Shown: positions 47,696 to 60,802, counted from the stretch's first letter. The stretch: 64,000 bases of DNA from Psilocybe azurescens (GCA_023853785.1 JAJIRX010000875.1:1-64000), one strand, 5' to 3'. The notes: a model not told the origin generated them from the letters alone. Program-made: numbers and translations.

Positions 47696-50600
47696 TTACT
47701 CAAGCGCTTGCAATAATCTGGATTGCCTTTCGGGTTCTTTTGAAATAGCGATAAGCGACTTTTCCCTCAATACAGCGTGTATACATACTAGTGCCCACGT
47801 TGGGAATGGTATGACCGTCCCGCTCCCTCCTCCAACCGCGAACGTGTAGACGAAGATCATCACCTACGAGGGCTAGAGTTAAAGATCGACGATAAAATAT
47901 CATTGGATTTAGTGTATCGTACCGATGTGCCGCCGTCCAGAGCTGCGCTCAGAAGGAAGCTGATATCGAGCTATAAATGAACAAATGCGAACCGACATCT
48001 AGAGTGGGTGAAAAGCAGCGTACTTGTACTTCCTAAACCACGATGCCCGGTATCTAGTAGTAGATGTACTGTAACTTAGCATGATATCATTTGATAAGAA
48101 GAATGCTAAGGGACAGACTTTCGAAGGTAGTACTGTGACAGTATCGTAACCCCAAATCTGGTGAAGACCGCTGAGTTGATACCGACGCTCAGGAATCCCA
48201 GTTCAGCTGAGAAATATGCGTGTCAATTTCCATACTCGGCCTCCCACTCGACACCTTAGGTAGCTTTAGGCTACATAGCTTACCAACCAAAATTGGTGTG
48301 AACACCAAATTGAACCCAACTTTGGGATATTTCCTATGCAGCAGCCAGAATGGAATAGGGAACCCGAGACCAACAAGAAGCATATAGGGTACAAACTAAC
48401 GCGGCACCGGCTCAGTAAATGAAAACCAACAAATGGAATTCGGCATCTTACGCCATAGCGCGTTCCTGGGGCATAGAGCGGCTTACCCAACGCACCCCAC
48501 GAAACCGCGTCGCTGTTGTATGATTGGACCTGTATTTCGTCATCGTAATCAATGAAATCGTTGCTGTGTCTTCTAAGGGCACACACCTGCTGTCCGGACC
48601 AAACATTGGTTCCTTGGACGGCACGAAGGACAGTATGCTGAGATTTCAAGATGACCTGGCTATATTGTCAGCAAAAGCTAAAATATGCAGTGACACTCCT
48701 ACCTTCGCAATCACAAAGTTTAGTAGACCGCCCTGGATGAACGAATCAATAATCCATGACCAGAATGTGAGGGAGGAAAGTAGTTTACCACTATGGTTCC
48801 AACAGTCTGAACAGTGAAGGTCACTCGCGGAGGTAGCTTTGCATATTGGCCCTGTTATTACAGGTTCTGTCAGGCAGCAGGCAACAGCGATGAGAAGTTC
48901 AACAGACCAACTTAAGATCGCGAAGCAGATTCAGGGCTTGTGTAACAGGGTTGAAGCCATACATAGTGAAATACATGTTCGCGACAGGTTTTCCTGGAAC
49001 CAGCGCTCCTCCTAGCATCTATACCGATAACGCCCACATTGTCAGATCGACTGAAGTATGTGGGCAGTACGAACCTGATACGTACCTGAACCATATTCTC
49101 TATACTGGGAGCATACCCGACAGTCGCATTCAACTGATTGGGACGATTTAGTGACAATTTTCTAGGATACTAAGAAATAATTTATTATCTACTCACCGTC
49201 CCAATGATGGGCACGAACATCCAGGCAAAGATCAAAGCGATTAAGAAAGCCCACCAGGGAAGACCGGACTTGGCAGCATATGTCGTTGCGAGCGATATGG
49301 CAATCGTGCCAATCAAAATGGCTAGATACCACCAGTTGGAGATTTCCTTGTACGCCTGCAGTGAATGCCGTAAGGATACTGACTTCATGTCAGTGACAAT
49401 TGCATGCATCACCTTCATTCTGCGGTAGTGCGGGTCGTCACAATCTTTCGTCTAATAACACTTGAGTGTACTGTCTGTAATTGGGCATAACGAGCTTACT
49501 CGATAGTCTCGAATGATGCGGTATACGGTTGGGTAATGCCATATGAAGAAATGGGTTATTGCAGCTAGCAGCAAGAAAGCGAATATTAATATTTGAGTGA
49601 CAAAGTCGATTTCTGAAAAGCAGAGTCGCACCTCCAATGTACATGGTCCTGCTTATTTTGAATAGTAATTGAGATGCAGCATACCATGGGAGACCCTTAG
49701 AGCCGCCTTCCTTGAGTAACGGCTTCTTGCTCGTCAATTCAAAAATAAGTATCGTTTACCTGCTGAGCCAACTTCTCCTTATTCAATGTAAAATCGTCAT
49801 TCAAAATTGCTAGTTGGTTGTATTCGGTTCCTGGAATGGATATAAGTCAGGACAGAACCAATCAGATCTAATACGTCAAATTCGACATGCAACATAAAAA
49901 CGTACCGTTCTCATAATATAGCAATTGAGTTAAAAAGGGAAGTTCTGAGCGTTCCAAGTGTTTGAGGCGTAGCACGCACAGAAAGCGACTCTGGATGTAC
50001 CGTGCTTAGAATGAGGTAACCGATTCTTCAAAGTACTAGGTGAGCTTAACTTACATGCACACCAGGCACCCTCCATACAGGGACAGTTGGGTGGCGAGGG
50101 GTGTGAATAACGCCCCTATTGAATTTCCTCCAGATCCAATGTATGCCCAATCAAAAGAGATAGAAAAAACGCCTAAGCCTTCATTACCCGCCGCCCCACC
50201 TAATATGACAGTAAGCTACAAATACTTTCAAGATCTAGGCAGAGTTTCATTACCGAAGATACGTGTGAACCATGGGCTATTCTGATTTGCAAGACAAAAG
50301 ACACTGACTCCAGTCAGAGTTCTGAACGACATCGAGTCAGAAAGATCTAGAGGTTAGATCAAATTTAATCTTACGGGGCGATGTACTCCTAATATCTGAT
50401 GTTAATGTTGGTACTATCTCGGAAATTCTATAGGGACTTACAGGGAACCATTCCCACACGAAGATAACAACGAAAATGATCCAGAAGAACCTCAAACGCT
50501 TCTTCTGCATGACAGCCTCTTGCCCGCGATGCAGAGCGTCAAATAGCTGAACGCTCGGGATGAGCTGTGGATAAAGAGCGAAAGTCGGGTAGACGAGGAA

Positions 50601-51790
50601 GCTTCTCATTACACCTACAGATGATATTGAAATGAGCATGGCACATAGGAGACAAGACGACGCATACCAGCTGTGCCATAGCCAATAAGCTGCGAGCCTA
50701 TCAAGCTGCAGCAGTTTGTCTCTCAATCATGACTGCGAGTGATTTATCACGAGATGAGGTATACGCACGTAAATATACCCACTGCAGCGTTCGGTCGAAC
50801 ATTATAATACAGGTCTTGAGCCGCGAAAATGCTGATTGCCAGGGCAGAAGACGACGCAGTCGAAGCCATAATCGTAATCGCGACATGTTCCTTGATATCT
50901 TTAAAAGTTTAAGTTATGCTGGAACATAAATTCATAGGTGTATTTTCTACGTACTGAAAGGGCCTGGGTTTATAAATCTGAAGAGATATAAGTGTGTTTC
51001 AAGGGGAGGAATCTTTCGTTACTACCACTAACCTCCAGAATCGCGAATCCGGAGTCCTAAATCTGGAATTTCCGGCTGGACCTGGTAACAACTCCTCTAG
51101 GATCTACCACTCTTGAGTAGGGCCCACGAAGAAGTCGGAGAACAACAGACCTTTCCCATAATATATGATATTATCTATTATCAATATTCTGGATAAGAGA
51201 ATAGCATAAATATGGCGAGAGGGTGACTTACTTGAAGAAATAGTTGGCTGACTGTAAGCTGATGGGTGGTGCGTCAGCTAAATTGGTATGGTGCATATAC
51301 TGGTAATCATACAGTCTGAGGACGGAAATACTGCATCGAAGACGGTTTCAATTCAAACAAGATACGCAACCAATAATGGACGGACGTACGAATATTTGCC
51401 CTAGCACAGCGCTAAAGCATGATAACCCGATTGATAAAAACCACATCCTGAAAGTCCAAATAGGTAATGTTGGATCGTCATCCAAAGACAATAAACGGGT
51501 GGAATAGTCCAAATCAGTTTCTACAAGTAAGGATATGTGTTATCAATTCGATTGCTGGCATATATGAAATGCATAGACACACCTATAGGCCTTTCTTTAC
51601 CATCGTCTCCCAGATCAATCAGACGGGGACCCTCGGCGAAAACTTCTCCAATTTCAGAGCTCGTCAAGTTGGCCAACTTGGACCTATCATCGAAGGTCGA
51701 CAGAATCTTTTCGTTCCCTTCGTATTTTTCATCCTCCGTCGATGAAGAAAAGGGTTTTTCTGGCTTGACCTGAGCTAGAGTGGACATCAT
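47696..51790 (-). CDS. Small-oligopeptide transporter, OPT family
   Basis: A proton-coupled peptide transporter of the plasma membrane by family. It starts MMSTLAQVKPEKPFSSSTED at 51790; EIGEVFAEGPRLIDLGDDGK is the family hallmark before the first helix. Exons continue in order: DYSTRLLSLDDDPTLPIWTF (about 51390-51520), FINPGPFS (about 50960), DIKEHVAITIMASTASSSAL (about 50880), MRSFLVYPTFALYPQLIPSV (about 50600), GAAGNEGLG and DWAYIGSGG (about 50190), CACYASNTWNAQNFPFL (about 49960), EYNQLAILNDDFTLN, SKGLPWYAASQLLFKISRTM, SNWWYLAILIGTIAIS (about 49340), GGALVPGKPVANMYFTMYGF (about 49000), VQGTNVWSGQQ, VQSYNSDAVSWGALGKPLYA (about 48500), GFPIPFWLLHRKYPKVGFN and LDGGTS. More than 20 exons, several under 60 nt. 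The C-terminal end after FPTWAL is uncertain. Confidence 0.88.
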
Positions 51791-53689
51791 CTGCAAGCTA
51801 GGAGCCGAGAAAGAGAAAAGTGGAGAGGTTTTTGTACGAAAGGCTCTTCCGCTTTGGAGGCACCTTCGATCATATCGAGAAGACGCTGGACCCAAGATAA
51901 GATCATCTGACTCTTCGCGTGAGATAGTCGCCTCAAGTTAATGTTAGAAGATATGTCGAGTGAGGGAAGACACGATAAAAATACCAGCATCCTCGTGTCT
52001 CCCTCTTTGCCGCTCTCAAGACATGTTTAGACGGTACACGTCGTCTAACAGTTTAACTTCCGTTTCAACCACAATAGCGCAACAAATGTCCAGAGAATAC
52101 TATAGAGATACTACTCTTTCAGAAACATGCAGTGGTTTTGTGAGATGTAAGTCACTGAAATGGCGTCGAGGGTGGTAATAGAACGCACTTTTGGAACATT
52201 AGAAGTCAATAAGAGGTCATATTGGTGTCATATTGACCATGTGGCTCAAGCTGCGGAGTCTAGCACATTGACAAGTCTCGTTATGGCGTCAGTGTTGGCT
52301 AGTAGAAATCTTGAGCTGATGAAAAGACTAGTTTGAAGGGCATTTGGAAGCAAACCTGGCGTTCAAATTCAAAATTCAAAGTTGATGCAGAGAAACAGCT
52401 TGGGAAGATAAAATAAAGCATCGATACAACATGGAAGGCTTCGCAGAAACTCGCAGCCCATCATCTTAGCGGCTTCCGCTTTAAATATAACCAAATGCTA
52501 CCATATCAGAATGTTCTGAGTTAAGTACTATATCCGGCCCGGTAACAGGTCACACATAGAAATGGGTCAAAAGCAGATTGCTCGGTCAGTTTTGAAGTAA
52601 TTCCCAAGCGGTTTTCTGAGGTCTATAGACAGGAAGCAGTCGGATAAAATGAGACTAAAGTTTATATGTAGTTTATGTTTTTAAGGGAAGAAACCAAATA
52701 ATTTCTCAGTTTTTTTTTCTAAAATACCAACCCACAAATGCTATAAATGCAGCTGTGGTGGAATATGTCAGACACTGACACTGATAGGGGCTATAAATAT
52801 TGGCCTGATGAATTCAATTCATTTTTTCAAAATTTCTAGCTAAAAAGAATGAAAATAAGCTTTACAGGAGCTGACAATTTGTGAGATCACAGTGCATCAA
52901 CGCAGCAAATTGACCAAATAGACTGTGCAATTTCTCATTGGGAGGATCACTTCTGTTTATAAAAAATTTGCAATTAGCTTTCAATGCCTAAGAAGGAGGT
53001 TCACTGAAATTTTCATGATTTTAGAAAAGTTATTTTGGCTTTAGAGAACATTAACAAGATGATGCTGTATAGCTCTGCAATACATTCCAGCCACAAGATG
53101 TCTCTGAGATCTTGTCCAATCTTTGTAAAGGAATTTGATAAAATTGAGAAATAAAAATACTCTTTGTCAACACTTCCATTAAAAAGTTTCTCTGAGCAGT
53201 CCTTGCAGAGAAATCAAAATGCAGTTGAGCAATCAAGGCACACTGAAAGCCTGGTGTCATCAAGCTCACTGAGAGTCATGCAGAGAATAACAGGACTACA
53301 TATTGATAGAATGACTGACTGGGCTACAGGTGTGTACAGTGCATAATGTCTGAGCAAGAAGTCAGTGTCAAAGGAATGGGTTGGAGATCATGGTCATATG
53401 TAGATAAATGTATAAGATAAGATAATAGGGAAAGGAGCTGTGATAAGACTGGGGTGCCAGGCTTACACACATACACCTGTTGATTACCATAATTGGCACT
53501 ACCCAATTGTAAATAGTGGCACTCAAGCAATTATATTGAAATTTCAGGAAAATAAGAGATGTGGCAAAACATCTACTATACTCAATACCTGCAACACACA
53601 GGTATCATATTACTCTATACCACAGACAAAACACAATGTCTGCAAGAAGAACTAAGCAAAAACTCAAGTTGATCCTCTCAATCTTGAGT
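51791..53689. other. OPT upstream region and AT-rich transposon debris
   Basis: 51791-52350 should hold the OPT promoter. From about 52350 base composition drops to very AT-rich and stays so until about 57000. 52350-53690 has stops in all frames and is probably the eroded 5' part of the pogo-type element that follows, or other dead repeats; no terminal repeat was identified. Confidence 0.4.
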
Positions 53690-54714
53690 CTAAGTCAAAG
53701 GAGGAGCTTCTTCAAATGGCTCTAGCTGCAATTGAGCAAAACATTCTTAAGGCAAATAGAAAGCCCAATCTCTCTTTCATGAGGCAGCTGATACATTCAA
53801 AGTTGCTAAAACAACACTGACCACATACTTTCACAATAGACCCACACTGAAGCTCATGCAAAGGAGAGGAAGCTCTCAGCTGCATGTGAAGAGGCTCTTA
53901 TTGAATGGGTCAAGAAAATGGGCTGTCACAATGTACCACTCCACCTGTCTGCTGTTGCTGAACATACCCATGCTATTTTGGATGAGAATATTGGCAAGAC
54001 TTGGGTCTGGAAGTTTTGTGCTTGATATCCAGACCTCAAAACCAAATAGACTATTAGACAGAAAAAATGCCATGCTGGGGCTTTTAATCAATCTGCAACA
54101 CTGAAATTCTGCAAAAATTTGATAGGCTAGTCAACCAATTTAATATCAAGCCCAAAAACATATACAATGTTGATTAAAAGAAATGCCAACTTGGAATTGG
54201 AGCCAAAGTCAAGGTCTTGATTGATCACACACTAAAAATGCACAACTTGTCAAAAATGGCAACCATAAGCTTGTTACCATCATTGAGTGCATATACACTG
54301 ATAGCAGCACAATTTCTCCAAGCATTATATTTCAAGGCAAACAACATGATCTCAAGTAGGGTTGGGATAATCTTTGCAGTGTGAGGTGAGACCACAATAC
54401 ACTGAATATGTATAAAACTAACATACTAAAGCATTTTCCATTCACCCAAAGGGTGGACAGATTAGAGCTTGAATCAAAATGGCTTGAACAGGACTTCAAC
54501 CAATAATCTAATGTAAATGTGAACCTGATGAATATTGTCCCCTCATTCTGGATGGTTATAATTCATACACAATGTACCAGTTCTGTTCTTTTGCTGAAAA
54601 GCACAAGATTGTCATACTCTACCTTTCATCTATACAATCTATCAATTGCAGCCTTGCAATATTTAGTCTTTTCTAGACAGACATCAGTATTATGTGATGT
54701 GCATACAATCACAA
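53690..54714 (+). mobile_element. Pogo/Fot1-type transposase relic
   Basis: Broken frames give, in family order, LLQMALAAIEQN, KPNLSFHEAADTFKVAKTTL with TTYFHNRPTL (helix-turn-helix part), then ALIEWVKKMGCHNVPLHLSA with VAEHTHAILDENIGKTWVWK (CENP-B-like DNA-binding part). Next come NANLELEPKSRS, from an original MDEKGCQLG-like catalytic stretch, and HKIVILYLPS. These are typical of basidiomycete DDE transposases of the pogo/Fot1 kind. Stops occur every few dozen codons and C-to-T type changes are frequent, so the copy is long dead. It is cut at 54715 by the Tc1-like element. Confidence 0.7.
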
Positions 54715-54716
54715 TA

Positions 54717-54939
54717 CAATGACTCAAAAACTGTCCAGATGTTTTTGAAATTGAACTTAAATTGACTATAATGCCATATAATCCTTATGAAATTACATAA
54801 TTTAAAATGTACTGGAAAGCCCTGGATCACAGCTTTCAGGAAATATAACATATGTTTGTATTTGTTTGGTTTATCTATTATTATTAAATACTTTATAAAA
54901 ATAACACATCCAGACAGTTTCTTTGCAGCCTGTTGGAAT
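54717..54939. repeat. Left terminal inverted repeat, about 223 bp
   Basis: Matches the reverse complement of 56107-56331 over its whole length with scattered differences. It has CTGTCCAGATG near the outer end and the inverted form CATCCAGACAG near the inner end. Confidence 0.85.
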
Positions 54940-56106
54940 ATGGGTATCTATATAAACTAGTACTCTATGCAACCCCACTTTGCTTTCAAAACATCTAAAA
55001 CTCTTCTAGACATACTATTGATTGATTTCACATAGTCTTCCTTGGGTATTTCCTCCCATTCCTCCAGTATTCTGCCCTACAACTCCTGGATACTATTTGC
55101 AGCATTTTTGTATTCTACAAAGCATATTTTGAGAATATGCCACAAATTTTCAATTGAATTGAGATCTAGTTATTATGCTGGCCAGTCCACAAGCTCTATT
55201 TTATGGTCTTTAAGCCATTTCTGAGCCTTTTGGAATGTGTGCTTGAGGTCATTATCTTGCTAAAAGATGAAATCATCCTGATTAAGGGTGTAATACTCCA
55301 GAGTTGGGAAGATATAGTCATCCAAAATGTTTACATAGAGTTCTCCACCCATCTTGCCTTCTACCCTGCACATGTAGCCAATATCACTTGTTGTTATACA
55401 ACTCCAAATCATCATATGTCCTTCTCCAAATTTGATGGTTTTCTATATGCTGAGTTTGGAGAGGAGAACCAGCTTTTTCCCTCACCTACTGCCTTACAAC
55501 TGATCCAATTCAATTGATCTTGGTCTCATCTGTGAACATAACATGTTTCTAGTCTTTTTCTGTTCAGTTTTCATACTTCTGGACAAATTTCAAGCAAGCC
55601 TTCCTATGGTTCTTAGAGAGGAATGGCTTTTTGATCTTGATTTGTGCTACAAGATCCTTTTTTTGAGGGAATTTTGAATGGTTTAGATGGAGATAGATGT
55701 GTTGATGACAGTGGGAAGCTAGCAGCAGAGTTGTATGGAAGTATCAGCCTTTCCAGTGGAGACAAATCAAACTGGATGACAGTGGTCATGGGGAGTGAGC
55801 TTGGAAAAATGGTCTTCATGATTTTTTTTCATCAATAACTCTATCCCAAAACATATCACCCAAATATTTGACTTCAAAACACCAAGTTTGACATCAGTTT
55901 TGCAAATAGAATCACTATTTTCCAGCATAAAGATGATGTTAGAGCATAATTTAAAAGAGAGAGAATATGTGACTGTGTAGCAGAGAATAATGGGCTATAA
56001 ACTTGGGGAATGTAAAGTTTCAGTCTTTGTTATATACTTCCAACATGTTTTCATTCATTTGATATTTTTTTGCATGTTTACAATAACAAAAAACCTTATT
56101 GTGTTA

Positions 56107-56331
56107 ATTCCAACAGGCTGCAAAGAAACTGTCCAGATGTGTTATTTTTATAAAGCATTTAATAATGATAGATGAACCAAATAAAAATACAAACATATGT
56201 TATATCTCCTGAAAGCTGTGATCCAGGGCTTTCTAGTGAATTTTAAATTATATGATTTCATTAAGATTACATGTCATTATAGTCAATTTAAGTTCAATTT
56301 CAAACACATCTGGACAGTTTTTGAGTCACTG
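56107..56331. repeat. Right terminal inverted repeat, about 225 bp
   Basis: Inverted partner of 54717-54939. CTGTCCAGATG near the inner end and its inverse CATCTGGACAG near the outer end are both present. Confidence 0.85.
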
Positions 56332-56333
56332 TA

Positions 56334-57064
56334 TATCATGCAGCATACAGAATTTGGAAAACATATCATTTGACATGATATTTTAGCTCATTTACAACAG
56401 TAACATATTTACAAGTGAATTAATTCATGACTTGCAAAATAAATCTTTATATAACCATCTTTTGGATCTGAGAGCTTAGTTCAAATTTACTCTAGGAATT
56501 GAGTTGAGATAGATTTGTGGTGCAAATATTGGAATTTAGTGTGGATTAGATTTGAACTATTCCCTGATATAGATTCTTAGAGTAAATTATAAATTGTAGT
56601 TCAACTTTGACTCATGATTAACATTTACATAAATTCCAAGAATTTATAAGCCAATGCCTGCAGTGATGGGATACACAACCAATTTTTTCCAAGACCACTA
56701 GCCCTGTGACACATGATGGACAAATTGATTGAAATGGTACAGTACTCTGCTTGTAATTATATTCCTCAACATTTTTTATTGGTTGTAGGCAGACAAATAC
56801 ATGAATAGTCTCCAATTATTTAGATGATAATCTGAATCTGTATGTGCAAAAAAGTGGACTGGGAGTATCTGTTCAAAATATCCTAGCACTAACCAAGCTC
56901 TAGCATCTCACACAAAAGGTGTTTGGATATACCTCTGCTTCAACGGAGAGCAAAATTATCTTATCACCAAAGTCGAAATTCAAACGCCAAGTATCAAGCC
57001 AAAGTGAAGTAACTTTTACTATATAGCTGGTGCTATTACAGTCCTATGCATCACCGGCCCCATT
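56334..57064. other. AT-rich debris, then esterase 3' flank
   Basis: 56334-56900 continues the AT-rich sequence and may be the remaining 3' part of the pogo-type element, though no transposase motif is readable. Composition returns to normal at about 56930, close to the 3' end of the esterase gene. Confidence 0.4.
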
Positions 57065-59724
57065 TCATGAGGTTCCGATTTGTAAATATATATTTATCAG
57101 CTGCTGTATACCATCCTTTCTGTAAGTATCTGTGGTCATGGTGGTACTATTGGCAGTCGAATTAGAGTCAAGGAATGTAAACATTGGAGGATGCGACACA
57201 TCGGAACCCCACTGAGGCCAATCGATCTGGTTGATGGAAGACCCGATCGAATTATTGCTGCTATTGGGATTACCGTTATTCACAAAGTTGACTACATTCA
57301 CCGCGGTGTCAGTTACTGAGGTGACTATATAGCATCGATAATAGTTCACACGCACCGACGGCATCTGTACCAATAAAGTCTGGCGAAGTTCCTATTCCGA
57401 ACCACTCGTTGACGTCTGATCCGTGCTGGGCGCCAAAGAGAAGAACGGATTTTCCACGCTTGTACACTGTAGGTCAGATCATGAAACGTCACCTTTCCCT
57501 ACACAAATTCGTATTGGATTAAATCTCACGGTATGAATATGTTGGTTGTGTTTTTGACGCCGTTTGTAAAAAGAAACGACGAGGAGCCTGGAACTCAAGA
57601 TCACCCTGTATGGCGGCCAGGCGTTTGAATTCTGGACTAGAGATGAGTGTTGGTACAAGTCAGCTGTATTCAAAAGACGTCACACGCTACTGACGTCAAT
57701 GCATTGGAAATGCCTGTGTCGAAAGGTGATCCCTAACCGGTTTTATTACTATAAGGAAAAACTCGGCGTTTAATGAGTTATGACTCACCTGCGTAATGTC
57801 CTGTGTATATGCAAAGCCTATGGCCTCCAACTGCTTGTCTGAAACGATATCCTCGAAGTAGCTGAATGTGAACATGTCAGAGAAAGAATAAGCTTCTGAG
57901 CCTGATGGACCCCTCACTTCGTTTTCATGTAATCAAGGAATTCACTGTTGTTTCTGTAAATGGTGTTAACCGAATGAGATGGGGTTTGAGGACATGAACA
58001 TGAGGGCTATACGTTATGTTTGTGGTTGTAAGAGAGAAAACACTGCCGGTATGCATCTAATGAGACACTGAATATCTAGAAGATCAGGAAGCAGTACTCA
58101 CGTCCCTTCATCGTCGCAGTCTCCGGCGATAGTTGGTATCTGATAGAAAATTGACATATTGGCTCCATCACTAAAGCCATCGGCTCAACGTTAAGGGCAT
58201 ACCTTTGCATAAAGCCCCTGTGAAATTGATGTCTGCGGGTTCTGAGTGATAAATTGACCATCTACAGTCGGTGGCCAGGCCAACTGCACACTCGAGAACG
58301 AGAAAAACCCGGGAGACAGATTGATTGCGTTGGAAAGTGTATCGAAAGGCACTGCCCGTAGACATCCGATAGGGTCTGCGGATCCAGTGCATCCCGTATT
58401 GTTAACAAGCTGATCGAAGAAAGGTTGCTGGTGAGTGATGTCGTGTAGGGCCATAGGGAATCCCGATATCTAATATGAACTTCTCGTCGGATGATGTACC
58501 GAGTTAAATAATAGCAACGTACCATAAATGCACCGTGGAACAGCCCGGCGGGATCACCATTATTTGCAACCATTTGCAGCCCAACGGATATCGCTCCTGC
58601 GCTACTCCCCCAACTGGAGATGGTGTCAACAAATTGACTTAATCGTTAACTGGTACAACTGTATGCGTACATAGTTACTTTTGTGGGATCCCCACCAAAG
58701 AGCGAGATGTTGTCTTGTATCCATTCAAGTGCAAAACGTTCTGTGATGGTATTGAGCGTGGCGGTAAGGCATTTCCGATATTGGACTCACGGTCACGTAG
58801 TCCGGCATTACCAATCCCAGCGTCTTTAACTTCTTTGCCTCCCAAGAACCCGAGCGCTACGATACAGAAAAATCAGCGAACAAATAGTGGGGGTCGTATG
58901 GCAGGTGAGTTTTACCACTTATTCGATAGTTTGCTGATACGAAGACAATGGGCTCATTCACGTCGATAGATCTCGAAACAAGAGTGTCCCCAGGATTCAC
59001 TGAGGCGTCTCCGAACTGGAATCCACCTAGAAGTTTGACATTCCAGTTTACTGCATCGTATCTGCCGCTTCAGAGGCGTACATACCTCCATACATCCACT
59101 GAAGATTATGTTTCAGCTAGATTAGAGAGGTATTTTTTTATTTATATAGTGATTGTGACGTACAAAAACGACGGGAGCCTTCTGCCCGGCTGCAAGAGTA
59201 GCAGGCGCCACTACATTGATAGACAAACCTATATACATATTCTTCAGTCTGGGTTGCATCTGTGCCGAAATATATATACTACGTACAATCTTCAGAAATA
59301 CCTGCAGGGCCCTCAGTGGGTGTGGTCGTAAAGTTTAGAATGACACCTTGCTCGATTAGATCAGCGAAGATGCCCTGAGGCAATTGTTGGAAGCATGCTG
59401 CCCCAAACGATGTAGCTGGCTTGACTCCCTTGAATGGAATGGGAGGTTGAGGTGGGGCGAACCGAAGGTTGCCGACACTGTCCAATACATTGGTTATTGC
59501 TTTCCATAATGCGGTTTGCTACTCAATGCTCATAAATAGACTCACGGAGGTGCAGCAAATGGCATTCCAAGGAATTTGACGAGATTGCCAGCGTTTTGGC
59601 CTTGGAATCCGCCATAGTTCAATGTGACTATCGGATTTGTTGACCGCTGAATAGGGTAGCCTGCTACGGAGGAGAATATTGTGAGCGATGAAAGTGCGGA
59701 CAGGAACTGCGCAAGGAGGAACAT
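57065..59724 (-). CDS. Secreted type-B carboxylesterase/lipase 1
   Basis: Alpha/beta-hydrolase of the Candida rugosa lipase / carboxylesterase type B family, acting on esters outside the cell. Signal peptide MFLLAQFLSALSSLTIFSSV (59724), then NLVKFLGMPFAAPP, NLRFAPPQPP, ISEDC, LSINVVAPATLAAGQKAPVV, MYGGGFQFGDAS, VFVSANYR, ALGFLGGKE, GLRDR, ALEWIQDNISLFGGDPTKV. The nucleophile elbow reads WGSSAGAISVGLQM, so the usual Glu of GESAG is Ser while the catalytic Ser is kept. PMALHDITHQQPFF, GDCDDEG and LFGAQHGSDVNEW (catalytic His) follow, and the end is LINIYLQIGTS. A dozen or more short introns interrupt it. Same strand as and closely similar to the gene at 61247. Confidence 0.88.
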
Positions 59725-60232
59725 GGCTGGCTGATCTCAAATCAAGCTGCTTCAAGACCCTTGTGTCCCAACGACAATGCTGAAGGCGAGTTATATAGAC
59801 ATCCTTACCAGATATAAATAAGTTACAATCCTATACTAAATCTCGCATAAATATCCTTATGAGATACTATGAGCCGACTCGGTGTACTGGCGGTGAGCGG
59901 CGGTTTGTAAATGGTGTCAAGAATTTCTTCTGTCCACAAGTCCGAGTTGTGACTACTAAGCACAAGACTGCCATAAGTGTCATCCGTAGAAGAGATTTTT
60001 GTAATATCATGTGTTACATAACTCATCCAAATCCTGACATTGGTTCCCAAGTAAGGTCTTCTTTTATTGCTACCGGATTTATACTGATCACGGGGAGACG
60101 ACGACTATGTCTGATCCCAATCAATGGTCTATTTGTAGGAAAATGCCTACCTACACCAGAATATAGTCGTAGTATAGCCTAGCAATGGAAAATGTCTCTT
60201 GGTGGGCATGACTATTAAGGCAGCCATAGCTA
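59725..60232. other. Esterase 1 upstream region
   Basis: Holds the promoter of esterase 1. Short frames on both strands without recognisable features. Confidence 0.45.
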
Positions 60233-60802
60233 TTACGTATCCTTCGTCGGCCCGTAAAAAGTATCAACGTACCCGCGGAGATGCTGCACGCGAGTCTCGC
60301 TGATCCGGGTAGTCCGTTGGAAGGGGTTCAAACAAGAAGTAGAACTCACTCGGCGGCGAAGAGCCTCGAAGAAGCCATCTAAGTAATTGAAATATTGTTG
60401 AGGCAGTGGCAGCCTTCCACTTCCGAAGAGGAAGAACAATTCAAAGAACCCAATGGTGAGGTGGCCAACGTTGAGGTGGCAGTCTTCTTCTCTCACGGTT
60501 CTAGGTATACGAGGGTTCTCAACCATTGCTTAGATGCAACAATAATGACCTGTTATTATTGAAGGATTTTTACGACGAGCAAGTACTTTCCCCTGGCGGA
60601 GCACGGGAACCCTTCTAGACTATAAGTAACTGAAATATGTTTAGTGATTATCTCATAAAACTGGCTGGAGGATGCGATGCTGGTTACCTGCTTGCAGTCG
60701 CTCTGTGGCAAACTTGACTGGTACCGTAGGCTCTAATACCGCCTTCTGGTCTACATACGGAACACTCAAAGCAGCAACAGAATGGAGACGTTCTGCGGCC
60801 AT
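60233..60802 (-). CDS. Orphan gene between the two esterases, unknown product
   Basis: I do not recognise this protein. Exon 1 (from 60802) reads MAAERLHSVAALSVPYVDQK and continues to KFATERLQA. A GT-AG intron of about 170 nt (about 60526-60690) joins it in frame to MVENPRIPRTVREEDCHLNV, HLTIGFFELFFLFGSGRLPL, PQQYFNYLDGFFEALRRR. A GTGAGT...CAG intron probably removes 63 nt before HLRGYVDTFYGPTKDT and the stop. The predicted product is about 118 residues, with no signal peptide and one moderately hydrophobic stretch. Phase agreement across both introns is the main support. Confidence 0.4.

Larger units (their letters stand above)
54717..56331 (-). mobile_element. Tc1/mariner-type transposon with long terminal inverted repeats
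   Basis: A 1615-bp element bounded by TA on both sides (54715-54716 and 56332-56333), the expected target duplication. The outer ends read CAATGACTCAAAAACTGTCC on the left and CAGTGACTCAAAAACTGTCC inward from the right. The minus strand between the repeats carries a Tc1-like DDE transposase: FTDETKINWIG (first Asp, about 55525), QQDNDLKHTFQKAQKWLKDH (second Asp, about 55230-55270) and LDLNSIENLWHIL (Glu, about 55150), with internal stops such as those after DWPA. It is therefore non-autonomous. Confidence 0.85.
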
